A DNA stretch of 64,000 nucleotides from the NCBI GenBank assembly GCA_965208025.1, contig OZ242302.1:930001-994000 (forward strand). The letters are read 5' to 3'. Positions within the stretch are counted from its first letter, which is position 1, and every line of letters begins with the position of its first letter. Origin of the DNA: Bin80 sp965208025. GTDB lineage: Bacteria; Bacteroidota; Rhodothermia; Rhodothermales; Bin80. The notes beneath the pieces were generated by a model. The model ran no database searches, had not been told where the DNA came from, and saw only the letters and a list, made by a program, of their open reading frames with translations. This document shows, in pieces, positions 45,806-55,120 of the stretch. The position numbers were made by a program, and so were the translations under genes.

Positions 45806-47749
45806 TTACTTCAAGAGCACCATACGTCGTGCATGTCTGAACTGTCCCCATTCCAAGGTATACAGGTACTGTCCACTCGCAACAGACATTCCGCTTTCTG
45901 TAAGCCCATTCCAATTGACTGAATGAGTACCCTTGGCGAATTGTTCATCATTGATGAGGGTTCTGATTAAGCGCCCCGTCATGTCATACACCTTAACACT
46001 GACGCGCTTATCCAGTGGCAGGGTAAATGAGAAGGTCGTTGAGGGGTTAAATGGATTCGGATAATTCGGATGTAATTCAAAATCCCGCGGTACGATGACA
46101 CGCTCTTCGGAAATGCGTGTTGAGATTCCATCTCCAGAAAGCACACGTAAAAATGCTCGTCGTGGATTGGGAACGGCGGCGGTGGTGTCCCGACTGAACG
46201 TTGAATCGGCAGGGTTAAACAACTCATTGATCATGAAAATGCTATCAGGGACAGCCTGGAAGCTCATAGCGACTTCGTTTGCACCATCTCCATCTACATC
46301 ACCGAGGTAGACAAATTGATGGGCCGCTCCACCCTCGCCTTCATAATAGGTCGTCATAACGCCAGCACTGTCAAGATTAACTGTATTGAAGAGAGTTTCG
46401 GTAGGAGTAGAGAACTCAATGTACCTTACTTTATAACTACTCGGATCTTCAACCCCACCATCATTCGCGTTATTGTAATCCACGATTGTCACCCATTTTG
46501 GTGGGGATCCTGTCTCAAAATCATCAACCGAATAACCAGGCCCCGTTCCAATCAGTTCTGGAGATCCATCCCCATCAATATCACCTGACGTAATTCCCCA
46601 ACCAATTGCATCTTCAATGATAGGAGAAACAATATTATTGAGGCTGAACTCGTCGGAGGCGCTATCTCTTGTAAAACGAATTTCCAGAGGGTTTTCACCC
46701 TCTTCGTAGTTGAGGAGAACCACACTACCAGTATTTTGGATCGGACAATAAACTTCATCATCATTGTTACCATCCATATCTACGGCAGTGCATCCAAACA
46801 ATGCAACAAGGTCGGTTTCGGTTGCCCGTGCATATGCGTGCTCCCCAGAGGGGCTCATATACGTATTGGCTCCTGAGATATCAACATTTGAGAAATTATG
46901 TAAATTCCAAGACGTCAGTACAAGTTCATAACTCCCATCCCCATCCAAGTCAGCGGGTAGAATTCCATAGGGACTGCCGCCACCACAATCAACGGGATCA
47001 AACTCTTCCGAGGATCGGCTACTCCATCTGGCTTCAATGTTCCAAGTTTCAAGACCAGTACCTATATCCTGCACAGTGACAATGTACCAATTATCATGCT
47101 CATTGGCACTGCCATTATTCGCGAAGAGAAGTTCGTCAATGCCATCACCGTCCACATCTTGAATGATCATCCGTTCAGTACGAAACCTATCCACTTCTAT
47201 ACCTTCAAAATTCCAGAGTGCTATTCTGGTTAAGCTGAAGCTATTATCTCCATCCGCTTCAAGAGCCCCAAGGCGTGGGCCTGGAATAAAGGCAAGTGCG
47301 GGGCTATTCGCTGTTAAATCATTGCCGATAAACAGATAAATTTCCCCAAAACCATCTCCATCCAGATCTCCTGCTCCCACACCTCGGGCATTGTTGGCAC
47401 TTCCAACACTAGCGTCCAATGTGGGGGACGAATAAATCAACTCCCAAGTGTCTACGCCGACATTTTCAATTACATGAGCGCGCCCACCACTTGAATAATC
47501 TGAGAGAACAACCTCCATCTTTCCATCATTATCCAGGTCCACTGGACCTGCAATGCTTCTTGCACCAGAATTGAGCCCGGGTGCATAGGCAGGAGAACCA
47601 GGAAAGGTGAGAAAAGCCCCCACATCTTCATCTTGGCTGGGCTCCCACGCGAAGTCTACGGTGCCCATTTCAGGTTGGCCTACACTCTGAGCAGAGGCGG
47701 AGAAGGCCAAGAAGATTGTGAATGATAATAGCAGTATAATTCTTTGCAT
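45806..47749 (-). CDS. FG-GAP/VCBS-repeat protein with T9SS sorting domain
   Basis: A 647-aa exported protein with a signal peptide about 1-20 (FSASAQ). The body consists of repeated DxDxDG calcium-binding blades of the FG-GAP/integrin-like type: GPVDLDNDGKMEVVLSD, GAGDLDGDGFGEIYLFI, IQDVDGDGIDELLFAN, ILPADLDGDGSYELVLTS, VDMDGNNDDEVYCP, TSGDIDGDGSPELIGTG, LGDVDGDGANEVAMSF. At least seven blades are seen, which suggests a beta-propeller. It closes with a sorting domain (LHPNYPNPFNPSTTFSFTLP, about 565-584) that predicts type IX export. It heads the operon that continues with the TonB receptor. A binding or adhesion role is likely by fold; the ligand is unknown. Confidence 0.9.
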   Translation of the reverse strand: MQRIILLLSFTIFLAFSASAQSVGQPEMGTVDFAWEPSQDEDVGAFLTFPGSPAYAPGLNSGARSIAGPVDLDNDGKMEVVLSDYSSGGRAHVIENVGVDTWELIYSSPTLDASVGSANNARGVGAGDLDGDGFGEIYLFIGNDLTANSPALAFIPGPRLGALEADGDNSFSLTRIALWNFEGIEVDRFRTERMIIQDVDGDGIDELLFANNGSANEHDNWYIVTVQDIGTGLETWNIEARWSSRSSEEFDPVDCGGGSPYGILPADLDGDGSYELVLTSWNLHNFSNVDISGANTYMSPSGEHAYARATETDLVALFGCTAVDMDGNNDDEVYCPIQNTGSVVLLNYEEGENPLEIRFTRDSASDEFSLNNIVSPIIEDAIGWGITSGDIDGDGSPELIGTGPGYSVDDFETGSPPKWVTIVDYNNANDGGVEDPSSYKVRYIEFSTPTETLFNTVNLDSAGVMTTYYEGEGGAAHQFVYLGDVDGDGANEVAMSFQAVPDSIFMINELFNPADSTFSRDTTAAVPNPRRAFLRVLSGDGISTRISEERVIVPRDFELHPNYPNPFNPSTTFSFTLPLDKRVSVKVYDMTGRLIRTLINDEQFAKGTHSVNWNGLTESGMSVASGQYLYTLEWGQFRHARRMVLLK

Positions 47750-47823
47750 TTGACGAATGGTTTAGTTAGATGGCCGTTCTCGTGAAATAGAAGGCTTGAT
47801 TGCAATTGAAGATACGAAAAATC

Positions 47824-48140
47824 AGGTTCTACCACGAACCTAGTGGATAGAGGTCCAATCCTCCTCAGAAGAATAGAATCGCATTTCTGAAAATTGCAGA
47901 GATTCTGTATCCTCTCCCAATCGTTTTGAGTTCTTGAATTTTGCCGTTAATTCGTTCTGTGATGGTGTTCAATCGTATAGGCTATAACGTATTACAGGCT
48001 CTTGTATGATATCACCGATATATCTCGGCAACCTTGATGACTGTTTTGATGTCCCTCTTTCCAACACGAATCATAAACATTTATACAAATTCCACTAGTT
48101 CATTTAATGGTTCTCATACACACCAATTGTGGTAGAACCT
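47824..48140 (-). mobile_element. ISL3-like insertion element remnant, 317 bp, with 12-bp terminal inverted repeats
   Basis: The ends are a perfect inverted pair: AGGTTCTACCAC at 47824-47835 and GTGGTAGAACCT at 48129-48140, with further partial matching outward (ATCAGG versus ATTAGG). Between them, on the minus strand, the C-terminal end of a transposase is readable. Most of the transposase gene is missing, so this is an internally deleted copy, similar in form to a MITE. I see no convincing target-site duplication. Confidence 0.65.
47829..48060 (-). pseudogene. Decayed ISL3-type transposase C-terminus
   Basis: In one minus-strand frame the sequence reads KRDIKTVIKVAEIYR, stop, more residues, stop, then ERINGKIQELKTIGRGYR, AIFRNAILFF, stop, GGLDLYPLGSW and a final stop at 47829-47831 inside the terminal repeat. 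The block with ERINGKI and RGYR matches the conserved end of DDE_Tnp_ISL3 transposases. Three in-frame stops and the missing N-terminal part show that it is non-functional. Confidence 0.65.
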
Positions 48141-48388
48141 AATTTATTAATCCATTTCTGTTTTCATGTCTGGTACAATACAAAATGTGCTGGTCCACTC
48201 TCTTAATCAGTCTGGAGTTTTTCATTTTATCTGGCACGCAAAGGCTATCGCTTTTTCTGGTCGCAGAGCAAACCAACCGTGCCTGTCTCCACATCCAGGC
48301 TGACTAGTCATTTGTTCTTGGTTCTACTGTACATCTCCACGGACAGCTGTATTCCGATTTCCACTGATCATAAATAGGAATTCCGTGA

Positions 48389-49888
48389 TTATCTGCGGTA
48401 GCTGTAATTAGGGGCTTCCTTCGTGATATGAACACTGTGAGGATGACTTTCGCGAAAACCACTATCGGTAATTCGAACAAATTCAGAGTCTGAGCGGAAT
48501 GCTTGAAGGTCTTTACATCCACAGTATCCCATTGCAGCTCTCAATCCACCAACCATATGATAGATCACCTCATGGAGGTATCCGCTATATGGAACTCGTC
48601 CCTCAATGCCTTCAGGCACTAACTTGCTAATCTCATCTTCTGCGTCTTGAAAATACCTGTCCTTGCTTCCATCTTTCATTGCTCCAAGGGAACCCATCCC
48701 CCGATAAGACTTGAACTTCCTCCCTTCAAAGATTACGGTTTCTCCTGGACTTTCCTCCACCGCAGCAAAGAGACTGCCCACCATGACGCTGAATGCACCT
48801 GCAGCGAGAGCCTTTGGGATATCACCGGTTTGTTTTATCCCCCCATCCGCCACGATTGGAATCCCATGGGGCTTCGCAGCAGTGGCACACTCAAGTACAG
48901 CAGAGAACTGTGGCACCCCTACTCCTGCAACCACTCTCGTAGTACAGATAGATCCAGGGCCAATTCCAACCTTGACTCCATCAGCACCCGCTGCAATCAA
49001 ATCTTCAGTCCCTTTACCCGTCGCGACATTTCCCGCAAGAATCTGAAGAGATGCATACTGGGATTTTAGTTCATGTACAGCATTAAGGACACCCTCAGAG
49101 TGTCCGTGAGCAGTGTCAACAACAATGAAATCAACGCCTGCCTCATTCAGTGCTGCGACCCGTTCAGACATATCCCCGAATACACCGACCGCTGCACCAA
49201 CACGAAGACGACCGTGGCTATCCTTACAAGCGAAGGGGTGTCTTCGTTTTTTCTCTATATCTTTGAACGTGATCAGACCTTTAAGGCATCCTTCCTCATC
49301 AACCACGGGTAGTTTCTCAATCTTATGTTGTTGGAGCATTGCTTCAGCCTGTTCCAACGTTGTTCCAACAGGTGCAGTATGAAGTGGTGTAGGAGTCATG
49401 ACATTTCGGACGGGTTGCTGACTCTCTTCCTGAAACCTCAAGTCCCGATTCGTAATGATCCCTACTAAATGTCTAGCTTGATCAACAACAGGGATCCCCC
49501 CGATTGAGTAACGCGCCATCAGAGCACGAGCATCCCCTACCGTACTCTCAACTTCGAGAGTAATTGGATCCAGGATCATACCACTTTCTGATCGCTTGAC
49601 TCTTCGCACTTGGGTAGCTTGATCCTGTACAGACATATTTTTGTGCAAGACACCAATCCCCCCCTCTCTAGCCATGGCGATCGCAAGGCCTGCCTCGGTC
49701 ACGGTATCCATTGCAGCAGACAAAAGGGGGATATTCAGTTTTATGTTCCGAGTCACCCGTGAGTCTATTTTGACCTCTCGAGGCATCACACTCGATCTTC
49801 CAGGAACAAGAAGTACATCGTCATAGGTGAGCCCTTCACGCTTTATCCTGGCGGTGAGAACATCATTTGGAATTGACGAGACTTTCAT
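48389..49888 (-). CDS. guaB: Inosine-5'-monophosphate dehydrogenase
   Basis: Oxidises IMP to XMP with NAD+, the committed step to GMP. The protein is 499 aa from ATG 49888. It has the TIM-barrel start GLTYDDVLLVPGRSSVMPRE, then two CBS domains (about residues 95-210: PITLEVESTVGDARALMARY, IGGIPVVD, KIEKLPVVDEEGCLKGLIT). The catalytic-loop motif GIGPGSICTTRVVAGVGVPQ has the active-site Cys near residue 310, followed by IVADGGIKQTGDIPKALAAGA, MVGSLFA and the flap region YRGMGSLGAM. The longer frame to 49921 begins with TTG and overlaps the upstream gene, so ATG 49888 is preferred. It lies 16 bp after the pseudouridine synthase gene and ends the housekeeping run. Confidence 0.96.
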   Translation of the reverse strand: MKVSSIPNDVLTARIKREGLTYDDVLLVPGRSSVMPREVKIDSRVTRNIKLNIPLLSAAMDTVTEAGLAIAMAREGGIGVLHKNMSVQDQATQVRRVKRSESGMILDPITLEVESTVGDARALMARYSIGGIPVVDQARHLVGIITNRDLRFQEESQQPVRNVMTPTPLHTAPVGTTLEQAEAMLQQHKIEKLPVVDEEGCLKGLITFKDIEKKRRHPFACKDSHGRLRVGAAVGVFGDMSERVAALNEAGVDFIVVDTAHGHSEGVLNAVHELKSQYASLQILAGNVATGKGTEDLIAAGADGVKVGIGPGSICTTRVVAGVGVPQFSAVLECATAAKPHGIPIVADGGIKQTGDIPKALAAGAFSVMVGSLFAAVEESPGETVIFEGRKFKSYRGMGSLGAMKDGSKDRYFQDAEDEISKLVPEGIEGRVPYSGYLHEVIYHMVGGLRAAMGYCGCKDLQAFRSDSEFVRITDSGFRESHPHSVHITKEAPNYSYRR

Positions 49889-49904
49889 GGAATTCAATTT
49901 ATGG

Positions 49905-50651
49905 TCATGTAGGTTGGCCAACCATTCGGTACAACCTGCGCGTTTCGCTTTCCTTTAGCTCACGCCAGTTTCCTCGTCGTAAACTGTGGGTCGTTAATCC
50001 GGCATAAGAGACTCGCTCTAATGCAATGATCTTATGATTGAGCACATCAAACATACGACGGATTTGACGATTCCTGCCTTCGTGCAACTCAATCCCAATT
50101 TCATACGGATCGCCCCCATTCAAATAAACCACCTGATCACATGAGGCTAACCCATCCTCTAAAACTACACCCTGACGAAGTTGATTAACTTGTTCAGGGC
50201 TGATTGGTGACTTGGTACGCACTCGGTACTGTTTGGTTACCTTAAAACTTGGATGCATCAAGCGATGCCCCAAATCTCCATCAGTAGTAAGTAGCAATGC
50301 CCCCGTAGTATTGCGATCAAGTCGTCCAACAGGAAAGAGTCCACGGATCTCATGGTCCAATTTGATTAGATCCATCACTGTTTTACGTCCTTTTTGATCT
50401 TGAACTGTGGTTATCGTGTCTTTAGGCTTGTTCAGTAAAATATAAATGAAGCGCAAAGGTGAAATGATTTTCCCGTTCACACTCACTTGATCTCCCTTAT
50501 TTACCTGGAACCAATATTCATGAATGATCTTTTCATTCACTCGGACCTGACCGCTCTTGATTAGATCATCCGCATTCCGTCGAGAACAAATTCCTGCCCT
50601 TGCAATGTATCGGTTCAACCGACCAGACTCCAATGTCTGTTTTGGTGGCAT
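49905..50651 (-). CDS. Pseudouridine synthase, RluB/RsuA family
   Basis: Isomerises a specific uridine in rRNA. The 248-aa protein has an N-terminal S4 RNA-binding domain (LNRYIARAGICSRRNADDLI, about 10-29; SGQVRVNEKI) and the RsuA/RluB/E/F catalytic domain. Its active-site motif is FPVGRLDRNTTGALLLTTDG with Asp near residue 117, plus KTYRV-like KQYRVRTKSP, GLASCDQVVYLNGG and EIGIELHEGRNRQIRRMFD near 200. The S4 plus RsuA layout and length best fit RluB (23S rRNA) but could be another member. It lies between scpB (46 bp upstream) and guaB (16 bp downstream), the scpA-scpB-rluB order often seen in bacteria. Confidence 0.9.
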   Translation of the reverse strand: MPPKQTLESGRLNRYIARAGICSRRNADDLIKSGQVRVNEKIIHEYWFQVNKGDQVSVNGKIISPLRFIYILLNKPKDTITTVQDQKGRKTVMDLIKLDHEIRGLFPVGRLDRNTTGALLLTTDGDLGHRLMHPSFKVTKQYRVRTKSPISPEQVNQLRQGVVLEDGLASCDQVVYLNGGDPYEIGIELHEGRNRQIRRMFDVLNHKIIALERVSYAGLTTHSLRRGNWRELKESETRRLYRMVGQPT

Positions 50652-50697
50652 AGTTTGAGACCTATAAGGATTGATCCGTGCACTTAGACATCAAAAT

Positions 50698-51381
50698 CTA
50701 AGGGGCAGTCTGATCTTCGGAGGCGTTGAGGTCAGAGTCATCGTCACTGGGCGTAAGTCCAATGGACATGAAACGTCGTAATCGCTCTTGGTCAAATTCA
50801 GCATCCTCCAATAACTCTTCTACTTGTCGCAGGTTCGGTAATCCATCCAGATTATTCAATCCAAACTCTTCCAAGAATCGGTTCGTGGTCTCGTAGAGGA
50901 TCGGGCGCCCCGGTGCGTCTGCTCTTCCAGCGATTGCAATAAGATCCAGTGAAAGTAATTTTCGAATGGAGTACCCCGAATCTACTCCACGGACCACATC
51001 CACTTCTGCTCTGGTTGTTGGCTGTTTATAGGCAAGGATGGCAAGAGTCTCCATTAATGGCTTGGTCAAACGACGGGTTCGCTCCCGTTGGAAATAGCTC
51101 TCAAGAAATGGTGAAACCGATTCGGTCGTAACCATCCGTAGCCCTCCTGCCCAGCTTTGAATCTGTAATGGATGACCTTGCTTTTCATAGGAATCATTGA
51201 GTAAATCTAGGGCATCCTGCACATCACTCGCACTAGGGAGTGAATTACGTCCAGTTACCTCTGCATAAATGGTGCGAATTTGTTGTATAGCCACCGGGGT
51301 CTCAGCTGCAAATGCAAGCGCTTCAACCACTTCCCCCAGAGAGGCTACCTCAATTGAAGATTCAGGTTCACTACGATTCAT
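50698..51381 (-). CDS. scpB: Segregation and condensation protein B
   Basis: ScpB is the winged-helix kite subunit of the SMC-ScpAB condensin. The 227-aa protein has GEVVEALAFAAETPVAIQQI at the start, the core LTKPLMETLAILAYKQPTTR and AEVDVVRGVDSGYSIRKLLS near residues 103-145, then AGRADAPGRPILYETTNRFL. The tail beyond about 180 is acidic and variable. It overlaps scpA by 11 bp (ATG at 51381, scpA stop at 51371-51373), which implies coupled translation of the two partners. No smc gene is in the window. Confidence 0.94.
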   Translation of the reverse strand: MNRSEPESSIEVASLGEVVEALAFAAETPVAIQQIRTIYAEVTGRNSLPSASDVQDALDLLNDSYEKQGHPLQIQSWAGGLRMVTTESVSPFLESYFQRERTRRLTKPLMETLAILAYKQPTTRAEVDVVRGVDSGYSIRKLLSLDLIAIAGRADAPGRPILYETTNRFLEEFGLNNLDGLPNLRQVEELLEDAEFDQERLRRFMSIGLTPSDDDSDLNASEDQTAP

Positions 51382-52096
51382 CTTTTGACGCTATTAGTTC
51401 AATTGCAAAACCATTCTCATCGTACGTATTCGATAAAAATACTTCTTGGGCAAAGGCCATCTCTAACACCGCCAGAAACGTAGCTACAATGAACGCCCGA
51501 GCCTGTCCTCTCACAAGATCGCCAAAACCGGCTCTTTTCTGGATTGATAAAATTTTACGTAGGCTCGCCGCCTGCCCCTCTACTGAGTACTCTTGCCTTG
51601 CAATGGTAATCAGTTGTTCATCAGGAACTCCTTCCAAAATAGCATGAAGGGCGCGGACTAGGTCAAATATAGTGGTCTGAACCAAGACTTCCTTTTCAGA
51701 TGTTGATGCTTCTAAGGGAGTTGATGCTTTCCCACGATTGTAAAGTAATGCGCGTTGATCTCTTTGATGATTGAGTGATTCTGCCGCCTCTTTATACCGA
51801 ATGTATTCCAGAAGTTGGTCTACGATTTGCTGACGGGGATCTTCCTGCTCTTCCTCTGAGTCCATGTCGGGTTGGGGGAGCAGCATTCGCGCCTTGATAC
51901 TAATCAATAAAGCGGCAAAGTAGATATAATCTCCAACGCCGTCTAAGTTAATTGATTTCATCAAACCAATATAAGACAGGTATTCTTTGGTAATCTGAGC
52001 AATCGGTATATCAAATATATCAATCTCCCTCCGATTGATCAAAAGAAGAAGTAGATCTAATGGCCCCTCAAAATCCTGTAACTGAACTCTGTACAT
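51371..52096 (-). CDS. scpA: Segregation and condensation protein A
   Basis: ScpA is the kleisin subunit bridging SMC heads. From ATG 52096 the protein is 241 aa: MYRVQLQDFEGPLDLLLLLI at the N-terminus (the strongly conserved ScpA opening), IDIFDIPIAQITKEYLSYIG, then YIYFAALLISIKARMLLPQP near 60-80. The C-terminal winged helix is near 165-235 (LVRALHAILEGVPDEQLITI, FVATFLAVLEMAFAQEVFLS). The ATG shares one base with the stop of the epimerase gene (TAATG), which supports it over the frame to 52126. It overlaps scpB by 11 bp. Confidence 0.94.
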   Translation of the reverse strand: MYRVQLQDFEGPLDLLLLLINRREIDIFDIPIAQITKEYLSYIGLMKSINLDGVGDYIYFAALLISIKARMLLPQPDMDSEEEQEDPRQQIVDQLLEYIRYKEAAESLNHQRDQRALLYNRGKASTPLEASTSEKEVLVQTTIFDLVRALHAILEGVPDEQLITIARQEYSVEGQAASLRKILSIQKRAGFGDLVRGQARAFIVATFLAVLEMAFAQEVFLSNTYDENGFAIELIASKDES

Positions 52097-53028
52097 TACT
52101 TTGCCAGAAGATAGGAGCGAAACCAATCCGCCGTTCTACGTAGACCTTCATCAAGGCACACCTGGGGTACCCAGGAAAGTCTGTCACTTGCCCGTCGGTA
52201 ATCAAGTACACTTCGGCGCTGTTCCCCAGACTTTCCTGGGCCATGCGTTGCACTCATTTGGACACCACTTGCTTGCTGGATTTTGTGATGAAGCGTGATC
52301 ACATCTGTTTCAATACCAGTTCCAATATTAAATGATGTCGGTGACTCACTAAAGTTAAGTGCTGCAAGGTTTGCACGGGCAACATCATCTACAAAGACAT
52401 AGTCTCGAGTCTGAAGTCCATCCCCATGAATGATCGTAGGCTGGCCTTGAAGCAACCTCTCCGTAAATATCGCAACGACTCCTGCTTCACCATGAGAATT
52501 CTGACGTGGACCATAGACGTTTCCGTACCTTAGTGCAACATATGGAATTCCATATTCATGATAGTAAAAGTGAAGTAGTTTTTCAGAGGTCAATTTACTG
52601 ATCCCATATGGAGAAATTGGCTGCTGCTCATGGCCCTCGTTCTGCGGCCCCGAGAGTGGCTCTCCATAAATTGCTCCACCTGTTGAAGCAAATATTACCT
52701 TTCGTAGACCGCTATCCTTCCCAGCCTCCAAGAGATTGATTAGGCCAAGAACATTCACCTGAACATCAAACGCTGGGTCTGAAACACTGCGCCGAACATC
52801 CATTTGTGCGGCATGATGAATGAGAGCAGAATACTTATTACGCCGTATCAGTTCAGATGCAGCAGAGGATCGGATATCCATCTCATAGAGTTTGACAGAT
52901 TCAGGAATATTTTGTCGTATTCCAGTTGAAAGATCGTCAAGTACGTCAACTGAATACCCTTCTCGAATCAGCAGGTCTGTAACATGAGATCCAATAAATC
53001 CGGCGCCACCAGTGACGAGTATTTTCAT
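52096..53028 (-). CDS. NAD-dependent sugar epimerase, UDP-glucose 4-epimerase (GalE) type
   Basis: A 310-aa extended short-chain dehydrogenase. The Rossmann motif GGAGFIGSH is at residues 7-15, DLSTG near 36, the HHAAQMDVRRSV stretch near 78, the active-site Ser/Thr in IFASTGGAIYGE near 120-131, and YGISK (catalytic Tyr and Lys) near 149-153. LRYGNVYGPRQ and GDGLQTRDYVFVDDVARANL (about 213-232) are typical of GalE-like nucleotide-sugar 4-epimerases. The substrate could be UDP-glucose or UDP-GlcNAc. It starts the housekeeping run and ends exactly at the scpA start. Confidence 0.9.
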   Translation of the reverse strand: MKILVTGGAGFIGSHVTDLLIREGYSVDVLDDLSTGIRQNIPESVKLYEMDIRSSAASELIRRNKYSALIHHAAQMDVRRSVSDPAFDVQVNVLGLINLLEAGKDSGLRKVIFASTGGAIYGEPLSGPQNEGHEQQPISPYGISKLTSEKLLHFYYHEYGIPYVALRYGNVYGPRQNSHGEAGVVAIFTERLLQGQPTIIHGDGLQTRDYVFVDDVARANLAALNFSESPTSFNIGTGIETDVITLHHKIQQASGVQMSATHGPGKSGEQRRSVLDYRRASDRLSWVPQVCLDEGLRRTADWFRSYLLAK

Positions 53029-53146
53029 TGATTTAGTTGTTGCATCTAATCTGTTGATGGAACCGAGCGTACATATCTTATATTCATGACTGCACTCTTC
53101 CCAAACTGGAACGGACTCCGAGCCAAATGGGAGACTTTATTGAGGA

Positions 53147-54964
53147 ATGACGAAACCATCCTTTATGTTTTTCTACCTCCATTATCAGCGCTTTCATACG
53201 TGCAAGTTATTGGATTATTGGAGATTAGCGTACATCTGCCCTATTCTCTTCTTCCCACTCATTCACTTCGCAGGTGCACAGAGCACATCTGATTTACGTC
53301 AAATTTTTGACGAACAGGAAGTGCTACGCTACGAAGAGGGTGCATCTCTTTATATGGAGTTACTGAAACAGGCAACTGTGTCTCCGCGAACTGATGAACT
53401 CAATCTGCACTTACAATTCCTAGATCTCATTATTCCCAATTCAAGTCCGGTTCGTGCAGTTCTAACTGCTTTACAGCAGGAAGTTGGCAAAGAAACGGAT
53501 GTTTTCACACTTATACAATGGTGGAACCAACAAGACCCCATTCCAGCAACCTTTACCAATGAGCGATTGATTGAACATTTATCACGAGTCTATTTTGCAT
53601 TAAAACATTACAATCATTCACGCTCTGCTCTCGGGGTTGATGATCGGGGCAAGATACTGATTCGCTATGGATGGCCCGATGCGGAAACCGAAATCAAACT
53701 CAAGAACTCGGGATTATATCTACGTCCGATTGAGTACACATTGCCCCGCAATGAATTTTGGGCCTACAAGAGGATACATGAAGATGCACATTACTTATTT
53801 GTATATCATTCTCGGCGGCGCGGATATCAGATTGGTACGGTGGAAGATCTTATCCCGAACAAGTTTCGCACGCGAAAAGAAGATGCTCCAGTACTTTTGA
53901 GCTGGCTTGATGACATTTATCAGCAACTTTCAATCCAACACTTTCACTATGGTACTTTGTTTGATACGATCAGTAACTATGTCTCCATTGCATCCTCTGA
54001 TGAAACACAACCCTACTATTTTACGAAACAAATATTGCGGGAGTCCCGAATTCTTGATGATTTCCATCAGAGATCCCGAAACACAAATGTTCCCATATCT
54101 GCAACCGAAGTGGGGCGATCCCCTGTGCCAATGAACCCATGTGTTCGTTGGACACGCTTTCTGGAACCTGAAGGAAGTACTCGCCTGAATATTGCATGGG
54201 GGTTGAATCCTAAATCAATGGAACCGAATCGTAGACTGATCAGGCGTCTACGCAGACGTAATATTGAACCATCCGATGACTTTTTGTTGACGTCCTACTT
54301 GGTTTCCCTTGATTCTATATATGCGCCTACAAATCTGAGACTTCGACAATTTCACCTCAAAGAAGGCGCAGATTCATCTTTCCCTGCCCGCTCCTGGGTG
54401 GTCCCAAAAATCAAAGATACGCTCAGCTTCGCTCTTCAGTGGGAGTATGCATGGACTCAATTGGATTCTCTGGAAAAAATATTGCCCAGTGTTCAGCTTG
54501 GTATGCATGTACAGAGACTGCACTCTATTCAACCACTCAGTGCTTCGGGCTATTCTCTTGAAATGAGTGATCTACTCCTGACTGAGATCAACGAAGACGA
54601 AATCCCCGAGAAAAAACTACCCGTTGTGGCAACCCACTGGGACCCCGATCAGCCACTTGGGATCTATTTTGAAGTGTACTTCTTGAATTTCAACGATGAG
54701 GACCTAACGGATTACACTGTGACCTATGAAGTTGAAAGCACGGATGGATCCATCGGTCCGAAAACCTCCACTTCTTCAACACATCAATCTACATCAAGTA
54801 TGGTTGACGAACATGTTGTGCTGGATCTGTCCGAGTGGCAGGAGGCCCCAGTAGCGATCACAATCAGAATCACCGATCATGTGTCTGGGACGATGACCGA
54901 GCGCTCTACTCTTCTGCAGTTGACGAAGCAGACTCATGTTTGCAAGCCAGCTCAGACAACTTAA
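53147..54964 (+). CDS. GWxTD domain-containing exported protein
   Basis: A 605-aa protein with a hydrophobic stretch LAYICPILFFPLIHFAGAQS at about residues 27-46 that looks like a signal peptide. With the ATG at 53147 it would have an unusually long n-region, so a downstream start (for example the Met at residue 7, or a TTG) may be the true one; GAGGA lies almost against the ATG. The body contains GKILIRYGWPDAETEI (about 167-182) and NEFWAYKRIHEDAHYLFVYH, corresponding to the GWxTD-domain signature (IRYGxPDE...EIWxY). The domain is common in Rhodothermia and Acidobacteria; its function is not established. The gene stands alone on the plus strand, 118 bp from the divergent epimerase gene. Confidence 0.8.
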   Translation: MTKPSFMFFYLHYQRFHTCKLLDYWRLAYICPILFFPLIHFAGAQSTSDLRQIFDEQEVLRYEEGASLYMELLKQATVSPRTDELNLHLQFLDLIIPNSSPVRAVLTALQQEVGKETDVFTLIQWWNQQDPIPATFTNERLIEHLSRVYFALKHYNHSRSALGVDDRGKILIRYGWPDAETEIKLKNSGLYLRPIEYTLPRNEFWAYKRIHEDAHYLFVYHSRRRGYQIGTVEDLIPNKFRTRKEDAPVLLSWLDDIYQQLSIQHFHYGTLFDTISNYVSIASSDETQPYYFTKQILRESRILDDFHQRSRNTNVPISATEVGRSPVPMNPCVRWTRFLEPEGSTRLNIAWGLNPKSMEPNRRLIRRLRRRNIEPSDDFLLTSYLVSLDSIYAPTNLRLRQFHLKEGADSSFPARSWVVPKIKDTLSFALQWEYAWTQLDSLEKILPSVQLGMHVQRLHSIQPLSASGYSLEMSDLLLTEINEDEIPEKKLPVVATHWDPDQPLGIYFEVYFLNFNDEDLTDYTVTYEVESTDGSIGPKTSTSSTHQSTSSMVDEHVVLDLSEWQEAPVAITIRITDHVSGTMTERSTLLQLTKQTHVCKPAQTT

Positions 54965-55120
54965 CTGTTCAACGATACGCAAGCCATTCGGGGGTAATGA
55001 ATATGAGGTCCGAGAATTGATTTTTCCTTGGAGGACGATGCTCACATCTTATGGCGTGCACTCATGATAATTCTTGATTCAGAAGTATGGGAGGATTCAA
55101 GCGGTTGAATCTGGACGCAC

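Larger units (their letters stand above)
47750..48388. other. 639-bp intergenic region containing an IS remnant
   Basis: The left half is the ISL3-like remnant at 47824-48140 (separate entries). The rest (48141-48388) leads to the end of guaB and shows no supported gene. A fourth half-motif GGTTCTAC at 48320-48327 repeats the first 8 bases of the element's terminal repeat and may be chance. Confidence 0.55.

Noticed and set aside
48240..48310. Minus-strand peptide VSLDVETGTVGLLCDQKKR considered as a relic of another transposase
   Set aside because: The stretch is too short and the match to any transposase family too loose.
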